A model generated the notes under the pieces. It did not search any database and was not told the origin of the DNA. It was given only the letters and a program-made list of their open reading frames with translations. A program made the translations under genes and the position numbers. This document shows positions 11,244-24,458 of a stretch of DNA of 64,000 nucleotides, piece by piece (position 1 is the first letter of the stretch; every line of letters begins with the position of its first letter). The DNA comes from Adineta vaga (lineage: Eukaryota > Rotifera): positions 3,286,001-3,350,000 of the forward strand of contig CP075494.1 of NCBI GenBank assembly GCA_021613535.1, written 5' to 3'.

Positions 11244-11351
11244 ATTGCTTATCGCCTAGTGCACATATTAAAAGCGGAACGATACAGAGAAGATTAGCAT
11301 GGCCCCTGCGCAAGGATGACATCTAATATCATGAAGCGTTCCAATTTTTTT
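11244..11351 (+). ncRNA. U6: U6 spliceosomal snRNA
   Basis: The core is nearly identical to U6 in other eukaryotes: GGAACGATACAGAGAAGATT, then AGCATGGCCCCTGCGCAAGG. The ACAGAGA box that pairs with the 5' splice site is at 11284-11290 and the AGC triad at 11296-11298. GATGACA and TGAAGCGTTCC follow, and the gene ends in a run of eight T (11345-11352), the Pol III terminator. The 5' stem-loop is divergent, so the exact start is approximate. Confidence 0.95.
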
Positions 11352-11352
11352 T

Positions 11353-12121
11353 CGAAACTATCGCTATTAGCGCCATACAATAAAAACATTTTTATTATCT
11401 GTCATTAAGTTATAGTTAGTATAACTCGTAGCTGTTTATACTTTTATCTTTTCTTTTTCTCTATGAAAAACAATAAAGAAAACTTATATCCAAAATCCTT
11501 GAAATCTGACTTCAACTTAATACTCAAAGTCAAATCACAAAAAATCAAATTTTACCGTTTTTTAGCGCGTGAAAAACTGCGTCACAATACTAGTAGAAGT
11601 ACAATTTTTGCTTCATAGGTTTGAGTTATCTTTATTTTTGAAGGATGATGTACACGGAGATTTGTGCATAATTTCATGCTCTTTCAAATGAGACTATTTG
11701 TAAGCTTTACGAGCACATGTTTATAATATCTTTTGGTCTTAATTCGGTATCGTTTCATAGATGTCTTTGATGAATTATAAGATGGACCGATTCGCGTTCT
11801 TATACGCTTCCGCGTCCTTTGTTTCTTTATATGTTAATTCTAATTACAAGAAATAGTAAGATGCTATCGACGTTCTTTTTTTAATATTATGTTTTAAAGA
11901 TACAATTATTAAGATCAATAGAACATTTCTAACAAAACTCGGTTTAATCATTTTCTTTGTCATCGTCTTCAGTAGTGGTGCCACTTCTAGCCATTTGAGT
12001 TCTATATTCAAAGAACTATTCACTAGGATGTGAATTTATCCTAACATACGTGTAGATAATATAAATAAAATAATTTTTTATAATTATAAATCTTAAAACA
12101 CAACATTTATAGTACAGTACT
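11353..12121. other. Intergenic, no gene seen
   Basis: AT-rich. A 16-codon minus-strand frame near 11950-12000 (MARSGTTTEDDDKEND) is acidic but too short to support. No repeat of the palindrome family was seen. Confidence 0.4.
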
Positions 12122-14910
12122 TCATTGATTATCATTATTATTGATGGGTATAATTAAATTATGACGATCATTCAACCATTGATATACTTTCCAGCATACA
12201 AACAAAACATACCAAATAATTAATTTTAATGCAATAGTTAATCCACTATATAAACCGAGAAGAGTGGTTAACATATGTAGAATACTATTTTTTTTGCATA
12301 TATGTATATTGACATGTTGTCGATGCACAAGATAAATAATAATTCGAATAATTAGTTGTATTTTGCCAGGTTTCAATAAATAGTTCATCAATTAATGTCC
12401 CGATTAATATTGATGAAATTGGTTTAAAACGTGTATTTACTGATATATTAAGTAGAGATGGAATGTATGAACTATCAACAAAAGTAGACAATTTTCTTAA
12501 ACATGTTGCGTTATAAAAACATTCAAGTGTTGACAATCGAAGGCCATTGTAGAATCATTTGAATACATGATGAATTGTAAAAACATTGAAGTGAAGATCC
12601 AAGAAGCGAATCAACGGTTAAACAACTCGTAACTAAGCCAGGAATTGTTTGATTTGGTCGTGCTTCAGATCTCATACATGAAAGTGTTTGACAATAAAAT
12701 CCTTGAGAACGTGTACAAGAAACATTTTTACCACATGAACAATTATTATCATAATAATTTGTCGGTATAAAACGATAAATTCTATCATTATTTTTTCATG
12801 AAAATATAGCCGAGCATTATAGTTACCCACGATCATAAACTGATTAAGTTGAATTGAAGTGCGAACAAGAGGAAAGACATCGAAGAAAGCATTAATAGTC
12901 TTGAATAATAAACATATTGTTTATAGAAAATCAGAATTATATTTTCAATTTTTAACGATGTATCAGAAGCTCCTTAGCATTATACTCAGAAAATACCACG
13001 GATGGCCCAGAAGTTTCGACTCAATTTTTATAATACATTTTTCTTTAGCAAAACGCGTGGTTGAAAATGTGCTTCTGTAAGAGAAAAATGCAGTATGTGT
13101 TTTCTTCAATACCTGTTGTTGGAATTGTCGAATAAATGTCGATGTTTGTACGTTAAATGTATCTTTTGATACTACATAAGAACTAACAAATTGCATATCA
13201 TTAAATAAAATCATTTGATTTGCAACTGTTTCATTTGACATTTGACATAATGTCTGTAAGATTATGAATAATCTCAAACCTATACTACGAAAATCAAAAG
13301 ACGAAACAACACCACTAATTCCATTAAAATATAGAAACCAAATATCATCTCTGATAAAATCACTTGAACAAACTTGATGTTAATATGGTTGAATAGAAAT
13401 TATTGATGAATATGAGACAGATATATGAGTACATGGACAATTCAATGTTGATGAATGTTGAATAAATAATTGTTCATATGTATTAAATGATGGTTGATAT
13501 ATCGTAATACTTCGAAGTTGAATAGAAATGAATCCATAGAAAACTAATATGATTATTCCATTAAGAAGAAATATGATGTAAAGACGTGTTGAATAAAGTC
13601 CATTGATGTTGTCAGATAACCATGGGAAAAGATTTAACGTTACTAGTTTTATTCTTATCCAACATAGGAAAGATATAAGATAATCTTTTATATCTAATGA
13701 AATAAATCTTAGAATTAAATAGAAGAAAATTTAAAGAAAGAAATTTACTTTTTTTTGAATATTCTTCATTTTCTTTTGTTAGATGATTAATACTTTTAAA
13801 ACAATATGTATACTTTTGAAATCGTCGTATGATTTTGACTATGCATAGAGTAGAAAACGATAGAATAATTTTTAAACCACTCAAGAGACTAATTAATGTT
13901 ACAAATGCATTAAAAATACCAAATCTTTCATCATTTAAATATGTACATGTATGCGGTGAACAGACTTGATAATAAGCAGTGAAATTTCTCTTTTCATTCC
14001 ATGATTCAATAAATAATTCATTCAATAGATTTTTTACAGTTGTATTATGTTCAAAACGAGATGATGAAATTAATGAAAATTGTTTGATAAATTTCTTTAT
14101 TTGATTAATACATGATTGATTATAGAAACATTCAAGTGTTGATTCAAGTAATGAATAATACGGTAAACAACCAGTCATCATACCTGGAATATTAAATAAC
14201 AATCGACTTTTACTAATATCATTTTCCATATTAGAAGTCGTGGTATTGTCGAATGAATAACATTCTAATTCGTAAATTCCAGTATTTACTACACAAACAA
14301 TGTACTTGTTACAATAACAACGAACATTCGAAATGATGTATACTATTGAAAATGATCAATTTGCGCATGAAATGTTTCATAAGATATAACTTGATGAGTA
14401 ATAATTTGTTTAGAATAAAATTCATCTAATGAGTCAGATATGATTTGTTTTATTATTCGACATAATGAAGCAAGAATTTGAAAATGAGATGCTGCTATAA
14501 TACGATAATCTAATATATAATAATTACTCATATTCACATCAGATAAAGACGAAAGAAATGTTTGATTAATAAATTGACTTGTACATACTAGATGATATTC
14601 AAGATGAAATAAAAGAAATTGATGTTTGTGTACATAGACATGATTATATACTTGAATATTGAGAAGAAAGTTGTTTAAAAAGAGTTTCAGATGGAAAAGA
14701 AATTGTTATTGTATTTGTTTGAATATTGAATAAAATAAAATAAATAATAAGAAGAAAACATATGAATGAGAAAAATATAAGAATTCTTGTTGCAAATAAT
14801 TGATCAGTAAGAGACATATTTTCTTTATCATCAAAAGTATTTACCTTAATCATAGAATTGTACAATTTTTGGAATCGAGTCATTCGATTAGAAGTTATTG
14901 TTTTCATCAT
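12122..14910 (-). pseudogene. Decayed two-module copy of the tandem two-TM Cys-rich gene
   Basis: Minus strand, starting at the ATG at 14910. First module: membrane helix (LIFFSFICFLLIIYFIL), a CxC block with in-frame stops near 14580-14640, a frameshift, then STLECFYNQSC and C.P..C.Y (ORF 14229-13612). A 55-nt intron (13748-13694) in phase 1 joins it in frame to the second module's LNLF and TRLYIIF helix, the same junction as in the plus-strand gene. The second module has CPC at about 13440, an in-frame TAA near 13380, a duplicated CFYN..C motif at about 12510-12590 and a frameshift before the last helix (12122-12391). Multiple lesions in both modules make this a pseudogene. Confidence 0.75.
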
Positions 14911-15574
14911 TTCAAGAGTAGAATAACAAACTGTTTTTTTTTTACTTTTTTTGAAAAGCTAAATATTTAAGCTCTTTAGTGAAGACATCTGGTTGATATA
15001 ATACAATGAAATCTTCAACAGGGCCTGACAATCTATTTTATCAGTTTTTTTCATTGGTAACCAACTGTCGATTCGAACGTAAAGAAAAAAGAAGAAGAGA
15101 ATTCATAGGGAGTCACTTAATTCGAGAAATAGTTTTACTAAATAAGTGAATTAACTACAGATATATAGATACTAAAACCAGAACGAATTTGGTTAGATTT
15201 AGCTTCTTTTCTTCGATGAATTTCATGTGCGAAGATTCACTTTTTCCACCTCGGATTTTTGTCATCTACATAATATTTAATATCATTTTTGTATAATTAG
15301 TTTATATCTAGAAAATACTTAAAATGAGAAATACATCAACAATCTGTCATATTTCATGATAAAATAAAATAAATAATGTTTGTCAACGCACTTGCGGGTA
15401 GAGCAGGTTAAATATGAAAATATTGTTGTAATGATAATTATGTTTTTATTCGAGAATAGCGTTATTTTTTAGAATGAATTTTGAAAAGAAAGGAAGAAAA
15501 GAATAAACGATGCACTGTTAGATTTGATGGGTTTCTATTGAACGAAGTGCCAAATGAGCAAAAAGAACAGATTT
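14911..15574. other. Intergenic, no gene seen
   Basis: AT-rich spacer between two minus-strand pseudogenes. No coding pattern or repeat arm was recognised. Confidence 0.4.
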
Positions 15575-18156
15575 TTATAATTGTTTTCGAATTTCTTCAA
15601 GTAAAGCATCGAGTCTCTTGATATCATTGCCAAAAAAGTCGACGAGGTGTCGACGAGCTTTGTGCATGACACCCTGCCACATCGATGAAAATGTAGCAAA
15701 ACGTGTTTCTAATACAGCAATAACAATAGCTGAAATAATTATTTAATTATTCGCTAGGTGCTGGAATTTACTCAACGAGCATCCAGTTAATCGTTTAATG
15801 GTATTCGAATCCAAATCCCAACTACCATCAAATTTTTGCTTGGTAATCAAGTGACGAACAATGTCCTGATTATTCGTAGGCCATATTTCTCCCGATTGTT
15901 GAATGTTCACATTATTATGAAGCATTCCGTCTAAAAAATCAAAGGTACTTCGTGTATTTCTAGAAGGCTGAAAAAGAATATACAAAATATAGATCTTGAA
16001 TTTTAGATAAACATCTAACCTGTATTTGCGAATTATCATTCAAGATGTTCCTCATAAAAGACGATGCGAATGCGCTCGCCTCACTGTAAGGTGTTGAGTA
16101 ATAAGAAGGATTCAAGTGAAGAGATGGGCGATCAAGGATCCCATCACTATTGATACCACGCGCTGTCATTCTTTCGAGCATCTCCAAAATTTCCGAATAA
16201 CTCCTTGTAGAATGTACCTTTGAATGTTGATCGTCGACCGATATTTGGATTGGTACTTCGCACAAGATCATATCAGTATTATTTGAATTCACTCGTTTCT
16301 TAACACCGACAAAAGCCGTATGCGGACTAAGAATATTATAATGGATCGATAATTCAATAATACGCTTCTTTGTGATCTCCTTCGTCATTTGATCTTCGTT
16401 ATAAATTGATCTAGTTATGGTTGTTGTTCTGAAAATCGGGTTTGTAATGAACCTACACTATTTTTTGATATAGACGATATGGTAGTTTAGTGTGTTGTAG
16501 TTCGAGAATAAGCGTCTTAGCAGCCAATCGAGCGATCGTTTCGCCACTAACTGCATTAGGCATTCCTATTAGTTTTGTTGTACTCAGTTGATAGTGTCCT
16601 GTCGTTAGTTCAACGCTTGAATTAGGATCAAATCGAGCGAATTCATCATCTAACAGAGCATAAACAATCAGACGCTCTCGAGCATAAATAGGTGGTATCT
16701 TTGTTGGAACGCTAGTTGTCACTATTCTATCTAGATGCCACTTGACTTGAATGTTGGTAATACATGGCTGTAGCGCTTTCTGTAGTTGTTGACCAACATA
16801 CACATCGACCGTTTGTTGTCCAAGCTAATCCTTTGACAAGTGAACGGCTAGGAGATGGGTCTAATCCAAATGAAAAGATGCGAGTTGAACTGACTATTGT
16901 CCGACAAACATCAAGTACTTCTTCAACATTAGAAATTTCACCGTCTGTGAGAAGAAATACTTGACGAGCACGACCTTCACTTGGTAGTTCATTTTAAAGC
17001 CATTGGAGCGGTTCCAGCTAGTGGGGAAAAAAAGATGAACACACATTCATAGAAGCAAGTGACAATCAAAAATATACACCTACTAGTTCGGTACCATCTA
17101 AATCAGCATTCATATTCTTAATAAATCCTTCAGTTTTTCGACATTCTCTTCATTATAAACAGCCGTAATGTGTCTGAAGAGAGTCTTATATAGAGGTCCA
17201 AAACGAATGATATTGAAGTAACAATTAAGAGGTAAACTTTTGAGAAAAAGTAACATTGCTTGTCGAGCTAAACCTATTTTGTTATCACCATGCATTGAAA
17301 CACTACAGTCAACGACAAAAATAAACTCATTGCTGAGTTGAGTATAGTTCCTAACACGTTGACAATCGTCTTCACTGGATGTAAACGATACCATCATTGC
17401 ACCTGGTTCAACAGTAACAATTGCATTTGATCGTCGTGTAGTCAAGTGCACATCCAAAATAATATCACGATCCAACTGAGTCTTTCGTTGAGTAAATGTA
17501 ATCATGTAAAAATCCTGTTGATTTGAGTCTATCTGAATGGAATGTGATGAAGAATTGACATGAGTAACTCCAATTTTATCAACTTGACAATGAAAATCAA
17601 TCTTATACAAGCTCGATTGAACGTAAGTAGAACTAGTGCCAGCTGGTGAACTGAGACCACCTTGAATAGGACTGTAACGAGGAGCAATAGATGTCGGAAC
17701 GACAAATCGAATTTTAGTACCGTTTTCAACAAGATTCAACTCGAAACATACGAAATGATGATTTCACACTGTCTACCTGGTGGAATAGCACCGACATTAA
17801 CTATAAAGTTATCTGGTGATTTTTCATCTTGTTCGAAGAGACAAGCTCCATGACCTGCTTGCAGAGCATCACTGTATTCTTTTTTGTGCTCTCTTTTTCT
17901 TCTTCAATTTAGCTGTGATTTCTCGATCGTCAACGCGTGCCACAAAACCATATATAGCTGCTTGCTCTTCGATTGGAAAACAGTAGACAGCTTCAACTGA
18001 TGTTGGTTCATTATTACGAAATATTTGAGTACTACAGACATCAACAACAAATGATCGAATAGTAGCTGCTACATTCACTCGCTTGAGTGGAACATACTCT
18101 TGTGGGTTTTGTTTGATTCGAAGCATATCAATGTGAGTGTTGTGATAGATAACCAA
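15575..18156 (-). pseudogene. VIT and VWA domain protein (VWA5-like), inactivated
   Basis: Minus strand. The N-terminal VIT domain shows VEAVYCFPIEEQAA and VARVDDREITAKL. A von Willebrand A domain follows with the MIDAS motif DCSVSM near 17300 and later FLLTDGEISN. A C-terminal region ends in LLEEIRKQL. Lesions seen: a one-base gain in an A run near 17880, a one-base loss near 17740, a one-base loss in an A run near 17130, a TAA at 16994-16996, a frame break with missing residues near 16803, and a TAA near 15748. Most introns keep GT-AG ends. Cytosolic VWA5-type proteins have no firmly assigned enzymatic role. Confidence 0.8.
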
Positions 18157-18320
18157 TGTTTATACGTATATATTTTTCTTTTTCTTGCCTATATGACATC
18201 ACATCCTTTTTAATGATATGAATCACTACTGGTAATATTCGATCGAAAGGTAGAATTATATTTAAAAAAAAACAAGCTCAGCACAGCACAATTGTGAGTC
18301 ACTATACTGAGGAAAGAGAC

Positions 18321-18387
18321 CAGGGTGAGGATATGATAGTGTCAGAACAGAGAAGAGATACGTACAATCACATTCACACTCACAAGA
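18321..18387. repeat. Palindrome family, copy 5
   Basis: Left arm CAGGGTGAGGATATGATAGT at 18321-18340, right arm CACATTCACACTCACAAG at 18369-18386. Degenerate but with the CAAGAT edge. It lies about 105 bp 3' of the calpain stop codon. Confidence 0.5.
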
Positions 18388-18491
18388 TCCAATGTAAATA
18401 AATATGTATTTGAAATAAACTATAGACTGATCAAATCAAATCTTATAAAAAAATCTTTTACATTTAACTAGATATCTAAATAAAAAGAATT

Positions 18492-20830
18492 TCAATGAAC
18501 AGGTTTCAGCACGTGAAGACCTAAAGATCACAAATACTATCATCTTATATCGTTCCAAAAAAGAATCAAACTTACCAAAAGCTTGAATAGGTATAGGTGG
18601 ATTGTTTCTTGTAAGATTATGATCAACACTATTCCCTGGTTCGTTCAACAAGTTGTATTCTACTTGATATACTGAAAGAAAAATACGATAATCTATGAAA
18701 TATTCAGAGATTCATTTACCAATGTTGACATCCTCAGACATCACTTTTCGTGTATATATTGCAAAAAGTTGCGTTGTTCGAGCTGGAATTATATCAATTG
18801 TATGAAAAGTTTTTCTCGAAGGCAAAACATTGATTGATCCATGAAAATCACTAGTAAAACGAATTGCTCGATTAGATCGATTTTCACAAATAAATCCAAA
18901 ACATCTAAATAGAATTCAAACCATATTAAACAACAACAAACATATTTCTATCTTAACCCATTATCACTAAATGTTAAAATCGATACACCGTCTTCGAACA
19001 CTTTTCGATTATTAGCTACAAGAGCAACTGCATGAAATGCAATTGCAACTAATTCATAAGAAGATGGTTTTTCATTGAGAACAAATCGTTGATCAGCATG
19101 TACGACCAAATTAAATCTTGAATATATCAAATAATTAACTACTGACATTGAACCAGCGAATATGATATATTCACCGGGTGTTACTGTTAGTGATAATGTT
19201 ACGTAATAGTCAAGACTATGTTTATATCCTTTACAAATACCATTTGAATCAAGTACAATCAAGAAGAGATCAATATTAGAATCATTTGAACGATGATAAT
19301 ACTTTGCAGCACTAGGATTAAACAATTCAATATTAAATTCAGTTTCGTATGAACAATAAAGACTATAAGCTGATGTTATTTTCGAAGAAAAATCACTAAA
19401 TTGACCTCTTTTCCGAATTTTATATTCATTTGTATTGATTTTACAAATAGTAATTTCACTAAAGAATAAACACATTGCTTCCCAAGCTATTTACAAGAGA
19501 GAGAGAAAATCTTTTCAAGATTTTATTTACAAAAACAAATACATACGCATCCAGAACATGCCATCATTGTGTGATGATCTAATATGTTTTTCTTTTGTAC
19601 CCCATGGATTACGTAAACGAACAAATCTTCGAGAAGCAACTTGTCGTACATCAAAAATACTATACGCATGGTCTGATTCTAGACCTAGACTATAGAGCTA
19701 AATTCAAGTTATACAGTTTGTCACAATATATAATTACCTATTTGATTTTTTGAACATAAACATGTCATAAGATATCCTACGTTTATTATCATTTATTTGA
19801 AATAATCAAATTTTTTTAAGATTATATTACCTTTCGCTCGTGATTGGATTATTTTCGTCCATATATTATTAAGATTTGGTTTCTTTTTCGGATTAATAGA
19901 ATGTAATAAAAATACCTGAAAAGAATATCATATTAATTCGAAATAGTACGAAATGTTCGATATCATTTACTTCACAAGGTTCACCTGTTAAGATTTGTAA
20001 ACCTTCCACACATCTTCCTGTACAGAATGAAAACATTTTCTTATTACAAAATTGATCGTTCATATTTACCAGATTCAAGTGCTTTATAACTTCCATACAT
20101 TTTCGCTAATGCTTTCTCAATTAATGATGCAAACAATTGTTTTTTCTTACTTCGTGTGAACACAAGTGAATTGAATTCTGTTACAGGCAACAAATCATCA
20201 ATCGTAACAATTTGCCAAATTCCTCGATTACATAAACGAATTTTGTAAAGTCCTAAAAAAATGGATTTAGATTTGAGTTCTTCTCAAATCAATATACTTA
20301 CCAGCTGGATTGTATTGTTTTGTAATCATAACTTTATATAATATTTTTGGTATGTCAGCAATCAATGATAATGCAGAAATCAACCAACAATCACCAAGAC
20401 GACCTTGAATAATATCTTTTGAATGTGGTTGATTGAATACAGATAATGGATATTGCTGACTTTCCTTAGACCATCGAATTTGTTCAGGACGTAACCTAGA
20501 AGGTTAAATATCTCATAAAAAATTGTTTAGAACGACAGTAATTTACCATTGTGTTACATTTGTTTCATAGTCAAAATCATCGTATGACAATTTTTCTTTG
20601 TCCTGTGTAATGTTTGAAAGTATAGATGAAAATTCTGGATCAGAATATTTTCTATCAATTATAGAAATATTGTTAACATTTGAATATGAAGAGAGATTGC
20701 CTATAGTTTAATATAATAAAATCAAATATCAATTTTGACTAATTATCTTACGAAGAAATAAAATGCGATCAATATGTAATGATGATGGTATACCAGTAGT
20801 GATTTCATGTGTTTTCGTCAGACGCTGCAT
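18492..20830 (-). CDS. Calpain-like cysteine protease (calpain-15/SOL type)
   Basis: Twelve minus-strand exons join in frame into 585 residues: 20830-20752, 20700-20547, 20495-20302, 20252-20070, 20017-19971, 19915-19831, 19776-19738, 19684-19547, 19486-18958, 18904-18720, 18671-18576 and 18520-18492. The catalytic triad is present: Cys114 in QGRLGDCWL, His266 in LESDHAYSI, Asn286 in RLRNPWG. After the protease core comes a CLFFSEITIC segment and a long C-terminal domain without EF hands, as in calpain-15/small optic lobes. Intracellular regulatory proteolysis is expected. No lesions were found across all exons, in contrast to the neighbouring VWA pseudogene. The 39-nt exon encodes GYLMTC, which matches the GFLM motif of other calpains. 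Confidence 0.88.
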
Positions 20831-21655
20831 GTGTATATATCGACTAGTTAATTTTGAAGATGATCGTGCTTTTATATTTTACCACTATAGCCACGAAAAC
20901 ACAACATGAACAGAAAAACGTGTACAGGTATAAGAAATAACAATATAATTATAAAGATGGATAAAATACCTGTGCACATATTCATTTGCACTAACACTAT
21001 TGTTCTTTTTGTCCATATTATTATTCATACAGACATAAATTTTGCTTTGCTTTGCCTTTTGTATTACGAAATTAAGAAAAAGAAGGATTATAGATGAGAG
21101 TCACAATAATTGCACTCTATATCATTCCTACGTCCAACACTCTCACACTTTTAAGATCGATCCTTTGCTTGTATTCAATTTCTTTAACGAATTGAATTCT
21201 TCTCCGTTCATATGTTCTATTGATTCAATCATTGAATCTAACATATTATCATTAAGAAACTCTTGAACATCTTGATTAGATCATGATTTCACCGGTATAT
21301 TCTTAAATGCATTTAAAATCACACTCGACTATTTACTCTTTTATTTTGGTGAATTCTGCAGTTTCTGGACGAATTAGATGATTTCGTTGAATTTCATCAA
21401 TTCAATTATTCGTATCATCTAAAGAAGTTTTTCGATGAATGTTAAATTAATTATGACTATCGATGATCGTATACTAACGACATCTCGTTTCGTACTTTTT
21501 AATAAGATAGTTAATTATTTTCAAAGAATTTTGTTAAGTCTTTTGATTTGTTGATATAAAACACGTATGACGAAGTTTTTTTTATAATCATACCAAGATA
21601 ACATTCACTATTTATTTATAAACGATTTCAAGTAAGAAATAGAGTATCACATGGT
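20831..21655. other. Intergenic, possible eroded palindrome
   Basis: No gene. GATGAGAGTCACA at 21094-21106 and CAACACTCTCACAC at 21135-21148 could be a very degraded palindrome copy, but the pairing is too poor to annotate it as such. Confidence 0.3.
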
Positions 21656-21989
21656 ATTACGATTGAATATTTGTACTAATCTAGTAGAATCAGTATCTTT
21701 ATTCAGAATAATTTGTAGACAGGATTACATAAAATTGTATGTGAAGTGTTCAAAGTCAATGAGAATAGCGAATATTAGACTGTATTTTTGAGGATTTTCT
21801 TTTGCAAATAAAGACGTAACAGCCAAATGTGTATTATCGTGTCGTTTTAAAAGAACTGGTAAATATGCGATTAGTTTATATGAATAATTAGGATCTGTTA
21901 ATGCTTGACCAATAAAAATGTTAAAGAACTAGTTTAAAATTGATATTTCATTGTTATGATTAACTCCATCTACGTCTTTATACATTTTG
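21656..21989 (-). pseudogene. Unidentified coding remnant
   Basis: On the minus strand a protein-like frame runs from an ATG at about 21989 with segments such as LTDPNYSYKLIAYLPVLLKR and LFAKENPQKYSLIFAILIDF, interrupted by at least two stop codons. Codon use looks coding and the composition is not low-complexity. I do not recognise the family. There are no flanking exons that would complete it. Confidence 0.35.
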
Positions 21990-22251
21990 TATTTCCTTTA
22001 TTTTGTTGGAAAATACTGATGAGAATATGAATCGTAACTTTAGATGTTCTTTATAAAAATGGATTGGTAATCTACAGCTATGAGTCATTCGGGAAATTTC
22101 GAAAAGATTGAAAATGTAATGGAGGAAACATCTTTTGTTGTGTATCATTGCTAAGAATCTTGTACATTACACTTTTAATATTCAGTGATTTGTTTTCTTA
22201 GATTATTTTTCACATCGATTTGACGTGTATGATTTATAACTCGATATTTGG

Positions 22252-23745
22252 ATGTCACAGTTCATTGCAAACAAACAGATTGGCCTTTTCGGAGGTCTTC
22301 AAGCCAAAAATTTGAATGATATCAATCCAAAATTCATATGTAGCATATGTAAATTACTACTATTATATCCATATCAAATTTTATGCTGTGGTACTGTATT
22401 ATGTAAGTGGTGTATGAAGAAAGCTTTATCTAATAGGTAAAAATTCTATTTCATAATAAATGTTTCTAAGATTAATATTGTCTATTTAGCGAACCATTCC
22501 TGTGTCAATTCTGTGGAACTAAACAAGCAAAAAAACAAGTTTATAGAAAATGATTTACTTGTAAGTTAATTATATTCGATTTGTAGGCATTGCCAGATCG
22601 TGGTATTGAACGAGAATTGAAGATAATTATCATCGTATGTTATTCATGTTCTTGGAATGGAACTTATCAAAATTATTTAGTAATTTATTTGTCATAGTAT
22701 GAAAATTTGTATGAAGAGTTTTCTTTTAGGAACATTGTCAAAAGGAACATGCTGACTTTGAATGTCTGGACTGTCATGAACGATTTATAACTCGAAATTC
22801 TTTGGAGGAACATCGACAAGAATTCTGTGTGCATCGTTGTCTAACATGTGAATTACCGAATTGTCGAGAATCAGTAAGAATTTATTGAATTTTCTAAATA
22901 ATAACTACAGATCCATGTTTTAGGTTAAATGGGATAACATGAAATCTCATTATCTCAGTGGTAAACATCAGCAATTATTACTTATGTTTACTTATGAATG
23001 TATTAATCAACAATCAAAAACTGAAAATACTTCTGAAGTGATGCAGAAAGAATTTCACGAAATTCACCGATCTATCGATACTATTTTATCAGTTTTGGAT
23101 GTTTTATATTCTGATCAAAACCGTTTGAAATCCGAGTTGGATGAAGTACGAATTGCTATCGAGGCACAGATTGTAAAAATTAACGAAGTAAAACAAAAAG
23201 ATAATGATACTAATGAGCGTATTAAAAAATTAGCGACGAGTCAAACTAATTCAGAAATTGAATTGGACAACATCAAACAAACGTTCAGAAATAAACAAAT
23301 ACTTGTGATAGACAGTGATTTAACTATGATACTGCGTTTTGATTATTCAGGTGTAGTACCCTTCTCAATAAATTCGATGAAGTTTAAAACTTCAGAGTAT
23401 GGTTATGTTTTTACGATTCGTGTATGTTCAACAAAACAATCCGATGGAGAATATCTCTCGATTTTTCTTACACTTCACAGTGGAGAGTTCGATAATTTGA
23501 TTCCATTTCCATTCTCATATAATATTCATCTTAGTCTTTTGGATCAATCAAATCAAAATCAACATATTGAACACATCTTAAAACCAGATTTAAAATCATC
23601 TGCAGTCAATCGACCGACTGATGAACACAATGATGAGTATGGTATCGTTAAATTTTGTCCAATCTATTATCTTACAGATCCGAAAAATGCTTATGTTAAA
23701 GATGGTCAACTTTTCCTTCGAATAGTTTTCGATTTGTTTGAATAA
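22252..23745 (+). CDS. TRAF-like protein: RING-type finger, TRAF zinc fingers, coiled coil, MATH
   Basis: Five exons (22252-22436, 22490-22538, 22587-22679, 22730-22873, 22924-23745) give 430 residues without a stop. Residues about 30-75 hold a RING-type cysteine array (CSIC, CC, CKWC, CQFC). Next come C/H fingers with HADFECLDCHERF and CLTCELPNC, then a coiled coil rich in heptads (residues about 180-270) and a C-terminal MATH domain ending FLRIVFDLFE. TRAFs are cytosolic adaptors of TNF/IL-1-type receptors; the RING lacks an obvious histidine ligand, so E3 activity is uncertain. Intron 2 uses the weak donor GTTTAT at 22539; using the stronger GTAAGT at 22561 would leave a 26-nt intron and a stop, so I chose the first. 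Confidence 0.85.
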
Positions 23746-23759
23746 TGTAGATATATCGT

Positions 23760-23850
23760 TATCTTGAGGTTTCTTTTGTTATAATAAATGTTCTAACTAA
23801 CTTGAAAAGGATTTGACTGTAAAACATACGCAATTCTCACCCTCAAGATG
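23760..23850. repeat. Palindrome family, copy 6 (ends only)
   Basis: Outer edges ATCTTGAGGT (23761-23770) and ACCCTCAAGATG (23839-23850) are inverted copies; the inner arms are eroded. The element begins about 15 bp after the TRAF-like stop codon and overlaps a possible poly(A) signal (AATAAA near 23783). Confidence 0.45.
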
Positions 23851-24076
23851 AAATTTTATTGTATTGGAAACAAAATCATTGCAAGGTACAGTAGTTGTCG
23901 TACAATTAAGGACGGAGTAATATTTCGTGTGGTTTAATTGTTTTACTCATTTTCAGTCTGACGTCACCTGTAGGTGAAAACAGAGTAGTTGCAAAAATAA
24001 CCTGTATTAAAATCTATTTATTTAATTAAAATGTGTCTCTAATCTTTTTTTCTTTGCTAACAAGCTTTGAAATCGT

Positions 24077-24244
24077 ATGTCTTTTGTCGATAAAAGTGCC
24101 TCTTTTCTAGTCTTATCTGAAGATGTGGCAGATCATTTAATGATTCTATTCGGTGTTATCACTGTAACTGTATATGCCATTAGCCATATGCTTTTTGTTC
24201 AACTTCACGTGTGTCGATTATTCACTGTCCTAATATCATGCTAA
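24077..24244 (+). other. Small ORF with one hydrophobic segment
   Basis: A 55-codon ATG-to-TAA frame with an acidic start and a hydrophobic stretch (LMILFGVITVTVYAISHMLF). No homologue recognised and no splice partners seen. It could be chance; the rest of 23851-24458 holds nothing else. Confidence 0.2.
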
Positions 24245-24458
24245 ATATTTTCTCTCAAAATAAATATAGGCGTTACTATCACAATATCATTCTTAGCATG
24301 TAACGAAGCGAGTCGTTTTTCCTTTCCTTGCAGGCCTTATATGTAATTACAATGATAAAAAATACGCATCATATCGTCAATCGATCGCAATCTTTCATAT
24401 ATAGGTGACATAGTTATAGCACGTGTTTTTAAACATTTCTATATTTACAAAAAAAAAT

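Noticed and set aside
21094-21148. Possible palindrome near 21.1 kb
   Set aside because: Only a few bases pair and no G-rich run remains.
22539-22586. Frameshift in the TRAF-like gene at the A-run near 22546
   Set aside because: A 48-nt intron with donor at 22539 restores the frame without any shift.
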